Assembly: GCA_039545315.1 (NCBI GenBank)
Contig: BCIM01000003.1
Location: 1,313,637 to 1,377,636, forward strand
Direction of reading: 5' to 3'
Length of the DNA: 64,000 nt
DNA from: Kondoa malvinella
Lineage: Eukaryota; Basidiomycota; Agaricostilbomycetes; Agaricostilbales; Kondoaceae
The position numbers and the translations under genes were made by a program. The notes beneath the pieces are model-generated. The model had not been told where the DNA came from, did not search any database, and was given only the letters and a program-made list of their open reading frames with translations. Below, in pieces: positions 59,852-64,000 of this stretch. Positions within the stretch are counted from its first letter, which is position 1; each line of letters opens with the position of its first letter.

Positions 59852-62363
59852 ATGGCAGAAAGTGACAGACTCAGCCAACATGGAGGTCGGGCTCCCACAA
59901 CTACTTCCCGTCAATCCCGTAGATCCTCCGTGGCTACCAGACAGTCGCAGTTGATTAAGAGTGAGTCTGCCCTGTTCCAACGTAAAAGTGACCAGGAAGC
60001 TGATATATTCGCATGACCTGTCTAGAAAACACCGGCCCTGTCGGTTCGTCACAATAGTTTCCGCATTTGTCTTCCTGCAAGGCTGACGTTTATACTTGCA
60101 GAACTGCGTCCTTCTGACACTGTACGGCAACGGGACTCTTTACTCGGAGACACGCGCTGACTTTGTGTTGTTGTTGTCTCCAGCTGATCGAACGGTTCGA
60201 AGCGTGGAAGAGAATTACAAAGAACTTGATTGCCTACTTTGAAGGCATTGCCGACATTGAGCAAAACACTTCCAAGGAGCTCTCCAAGCTCGGCGGTGTC
60301 ATTCAAGTTCCCTTCCATGCTGGTAACCAGTTTTTGGGCGATGGTAAGCCTTCAGAGACATTTTTGAACCGTCATTTTCCTAATTGCTCATGTTGTCGTG
60401 TGTGTCATCAGGCGGTATGCAAGACATCTTCTATGGCATTCGTGAAAAGACTCGCAACATTGCGGATCACCATGCCAACTTGGCTCGCACTGTCGACATG
60501 TCCATTGTCCAGCACTTGCACAAGCTCCGCACCGAGATCAAGGCTCACATCAAGAACATCCAGATGGACACTGGCAAGCTAGCTGTCGTGAGTAACAATT
60601 TCCTTTCTACGCTAAAAGCCTGCTGATAATTGTTTATCGCAGACCGTCGCCAAAGAGCGCGAAGTCTCTACCAAGGTCATCACTGACTTGGCTCGTTCTA
60701 TCACCATGTTGAAGAACACTCCCATGCACGTCACCGCCAAGGAGGACCCTTGGTACACCAACAGCTTGGTCGCTCGCCAGCTTCAAAAGCAAGTCCAGGA
60801 AGAGAATGCTCTCCAGAAGAGTGTCATCATCATGCAACAGAACTCTGAGCACTTTGAAGAGGGTGTCATCCGTGCTATCCAGACTGCTTGGGAGACCTTC
60901 GACAACTGGTCATCCAGGTTTGTTTTTCCATCCCAACTCCACATGGACTATGCTCACGAAAGAAACAGAATGTCGAGCTCTGTGCAAGACACTTGGGCTA
61001 CTATGGGTGTTCTCATGAAGTCCGTCCAGCCAAACACCGAATGGCTCGCTTTCGCCGCTCGCTCGGACCACCTCCTCGACCCCGAGACTCCTCTGCGAAA
61101 CATCGACCACATCAACTACCCTGGCAAGGACGACCCATCGGTTCTCCCTGTTCACGAGGGTATGCTCGAACGCAAGAAGCGCTTCTCCAAGAACTACACC
61201 GAGGGCTACTACGTTCTTACCCCTGCTGGTTACTTGCACGAGCTTGCGTGAGTGCTTGTTGCCCATACTAAGTACTTGCACTAACTCGTATAAAACAGGT
61301 CATCTGACGGCTACAAGCACCCTGAGCCTCGTCTGTCTCTCTTCTTGCCCGAGTGCACTCTTGGCGCACCTTCCACCATCCACGCCAGCTCTTACAAGTT
61401 CCACATTGAGGGCAAGAAGGGCAACCCCAACACCAAGTCCAAGTTCACTGGTGGATCTGCTTCTGCCTTCTCCTTCCGCGCACGCAACTACGAAGACATG
61501 ATGGAATGGTGGAACGACGCCAAGCAGCTTTCCAAGGTCTACCGTGAGTAATCTTTCGTTATTGGATGATTGGATCTGAGCGGTACACAGTCACTACTTC
61601 CGAGCCTATGGACCGTTCTGGACCAGTACCAGCTGCCGTTCGCTCTGCCGGTTACTTGTCTGAGGAGGAAGATGAGGAAGAGGGTGGATCATCCGTCGAG
61701 GAAGAGTCCGATGAGGGTATGTCAAATTGTCCTGTTCCATGTTGCAGTCTGACATTTACTGCAGAAGAGGAAGAAGAAGAGGAAGAGGAAGAAGCAGAGA
61801 TGGCTGCTGACCACCACTCTTCGCGCCAATCTGGCCGCACCGCTTCTCTCCACACCGCTCACACCACTGCTTCCAACCGCGCTGGATCTACCCACACCTC
61901 TTCTTCCCTTCGTCTCGCTCCAGCGATACAAGGTGGCCCAACCAGCACCAGCCTAGCTGCTCAAGAGGATGAGGCCGTCCCAGGCTACTCCGCACCAGCT
62001 GCTGACTCCAGCGTCAGCGTTGGCTCGAACGGCTACGCGACCGAGAAGAAGCCAGCTGAAGATGCCGGTCGCGGCTCATCTTCTGGCACTCCTCGTGCTG
62101 CTTCCGTCGCATCTGGCCACACCGGTGCTACTGGCAACAACAACCAGACTTCAAGACCTCAATCTACTACTGACCGCTCTGAACACGTCGAGTCTGAAGA
62201 ACATGTCGAGACTCAAGAGACTCGAGAGGAAGCAGAAGAGCGAAAAGAAGAGGACCAGGTCCTAGCTGAGAGCACTCCTGGTAAGTCTGACTTTTGACTT
62301 TATCCCTTTTTTTTCGGATTGCGAACTGCTCTTGGCAGCTACTCGTTTCAAGGAAGAGTTTTA
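59852..62363 (+). CDS. SLM1/SLM2-like PH-domain eisosome protein
   Basis: Binds PI(4,5)P2 at the plasma membrane and acts with TORC2. A Ser/Arg-rich start (MAESDRLSQHGGRAPTTTSR) precedes a F-BAR-like helical region: RFEAWKRITKNLIAYFEGIA, ELSKLGGVIQVPFHAGNQFL, REKTRNIADHHANLARTVDM and EVSTKVITDLARSITMLKNT. The PH domain follows (VHEGMLERKKRFSKNYTEGY, YVLTPAGYLHEL, SSYKFHIEGKKG, FSFRARNYEDMMEWWNDAKQ). The C-terminal 230 residues are low-complexity, with an acidic run of about 15 Glu near 61765 and Ser/Thr/Gly-rich stretches, ending ATRFKEEF. About nine exons; the ones between 59960 and 60180 are hard to place. Confidence 0.88.
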
Positions 62364-62707
62364 AACACTCTCTGATCCTCCAACAAATCCGTCCTTTCGC
62401 CCTTCGTGGGCTACCTCTCTCCTGTTTCTCGAATGCACGCTGACTGTTTTCTTGCTTTCTGCAGTGAGACCATAGATTGCTTTGATGCATGAGATGGACT
62501 TTTCAACAAAAGCCTTCAACGCATATATGATATAGTATATAATTATATTTTTCTTGTATTCTGCAAAGAATGTCGTGTACAGCCGTTCCATATTGATGTC
62601 CCTCCGCTCCTGTCCCGTTGCTCTGGTCAAGATCTCTTCGTCGTCGGACTTTGCGCACTTTCTTTCGCAACATGCAGCATTTCAACACTTAGGAAAGCTC
62701 TGCAAGA

Positions 62708-64000
62708 ATGTCTGCTACCGTAGCGTTGTCCAACTATGGCGGCTCTCACGCTTCAGCGCAAGTTCCACGATTTCAACCCCAGGCCAACAATACAGCAGTC
62801 CAGAGGTCTGCACCTTCCGCAGCACGCGTGCCTACACAGCCAAAGCCAGCTCCTCCTCTCTCTCAAGCTATCAGCAAGCCGCTACCTGGCCTCTGTGTTC
62901 ATACTTCGGATCTAAGTCGTGATGACTTGACCAAGACATTTGCTACAATTGCACTGTGGTCCAAGCAGCTGCAACAAGATGCAATACATCCTCCTAACAA
63001 GAAGCGCAAGGTGAGCTATAATCCTCTCGAGAAGGTATCGCCTTGGCTGATGTGACTTTTGATGTCTAAGCTGGACGCGCAACAATGCTCAGCATGCCGT
63101 TCAATGCTCCGAAGACCAACTATATGTCTTTCACAAGGATGCAAGCTGGCATTCTGCAGCACAAGTCATGCACAAGCGCACGGCACATCCCATAATCACC
63201 CCATATCGCTCGATGTCAAGACAATGTCGATGTATTGCACAAAGTGCGACGATATACTTTCGCTAACGCCTCAAGAGATACTTGCGGCTTTCGACAAGCG
63301 GGACTGCGCGGCTAGATCAGCTAAAGTCGAGGCTGCCCTTCATATGAGTATGTTCACGTATAGCTTTCAAGCATTGGAACTGACAGTGGAACAGACTCTC
63401 GAGGCTTTCTGAATCTAGGAGCTACATGTGTATGCCATTTGAGTAAAGGTTCTGAACAAACTCACAGCCAAACGGCAGTATCTGAGCGTTGTTCTACAAT
63501 GTCTCTTGCGGACAAATCAGCTGAGGGACTACTACCTTTCCAACGAGTACGTCGCTACTTGAGCGTGCGAGGCTATACACTGATTTTACTTCAGGCATGA
63601 CTGTGCTCTATGCGAGGAGAGATATGATGTTGAAGGTATTCAGGCTTGCATGTCATGCGAAATGGACAAGCTCTTTACTTCGGTAAGCTGCATTGGCTTG
63701 TTAGACGGTATGATTCTGATTAGGTGCAGTTCTATTCACGCTCGGAGCCGGCGTCGTCTTTTGCGCTCGATACTTTCCTGTATTCTTTCTGGCGCTCGAC
63801 AGAAGGTTCTGAGCTAGCACGACATGTTAGTAGATTGAAATTACCTGTGCCTCTACTGATGTCGTCGGTCATAGGGCCAACAAGATGGTAAGCCTGAGTT
63901 TCTGAGTGCGAACCATCGCTTACCAGGTAGCCGGCATTACAGGTCATGAATTCTTGGTCTCCCTCCTCACTGAGCTACACGCATCCTGTTCAGTCCACTC
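62708..64000 (+). CDS. ubiquitin-specific protease of the Ubp8/USP22 type (partial, runs off the window)
   Basis: Starts MSATVALSNYGGSHASAQVP. After an intron a UBP-type zinc finger follows: CSACRSMLRRPTICLSQGCK, FCSTSHAQAHGTSHNHPISL and MYCTKCDDIL. The catalytic core opens with RGFLNLGATC joined across an intron to YLSVVLQCLLRTNQLRDYYL, carrying the nucleophile Cys. Then EERYDVEGIQACMSCEMDKL and, near 63945, GQQ/DAHEFLVSLLTELHAS. A zinc-finger-UBP plus USP layout with CEMD after the Cys box is that of SAGA-complex histone H2B deubiquitinases. The histidine box lies beyond position 64000. Confidence 0.88.

Overview
This window is nuclear DNA of an intron-rich fungus, most probably a basidiomycete. 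Almost every gene can be read only by removing many short introns of 44 to 61 bases with GT..AG ends. The genes are close together on both strands. The gene set is eukaryotic and fungal: a PEX5 peroxisomal receptor, ATG10, an SLM-type eisosome protein, ATP sulfurylase with a C-terminal APS-kinase-like domain, an SSU1-type sulfite pump and ribosomal protein eS1. I see no tRNA, rRNA, CRISPR array or intact transposon. I cannot name the species.

Layout. 1-9.6 kb: the tail of an S1/P1-type nuclease, a beta-lactamase-like serine hydrolase, a multi-pass membrane protein, phosphoserine aminotransferase, a GPI-anchored GH16 wall protein and a BTB protein, followed by about 1 kb without a gene. 9.65-21.2 kb: a coiled-coil protein, a fused glucosidase II gene, PEX5 and ATP sulfurylase. 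21.3-29.1 kb: a monocarboxylate-type MFS transporter, an MTFP1-like mitochondrial protein, an F-box/zinc protein, an alpha/beta hydrolase, and a cystinosin-like gene whose 5' end is replaced by a decayed copy of another gene. 29.3-41.2 kb: two unrecognised proteins, a membrane-anchored SGNH-hydrolase-like protein, a luciferase-domain protein, the SSU1-type pump, a ubiquitin-like/WLM protease and APRT. 41.2-54.2 kb: an EDEM-type mannosidase, a protein with two ZNRD2-type zinc domains, an RNase III-like protein, a long OTU-like protein and eS1. 54.9-64 kb: ATG10, a polyol-type dehydrogenase, a zinc CDF transporter, the SLM-like protein and the start of a Ubp8/USP22-like deubiquitinase.

The main result is at 10848-16172. 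The catalytic alpha subunit (GH31) and the regulatory beta subunit (LDLa, coiled coil, MRH lectin domain) of ER glucosidase II are encoded as one polypeptide. The two subunits are separate proteins in the eukaryotes I know. The join lies inside one uninterrupted exon of 1619 bases. All 17 exons keep the reading frame and give 1508 residues, from an N-terminal signal peptide to a C-terminal KVEL that resembles an ER-retrieval signal. The beta part lacks its own signal peptide and its first LDLa half. Thirty kilobases away lies an EDEM-like mannosidase that acts in the same glycoprotein quality-control pathway.

Other points of interest are an apparent one-base exon in the ZNRD2-like gene, two 13-base micro-exons, an inverted partial duplication that truncates the cystinosin-like gene, a probable GC-AG intron in the dehydrogenase gene, and an in-frame TGA (or 24-base intron) in the OTU-like gene.
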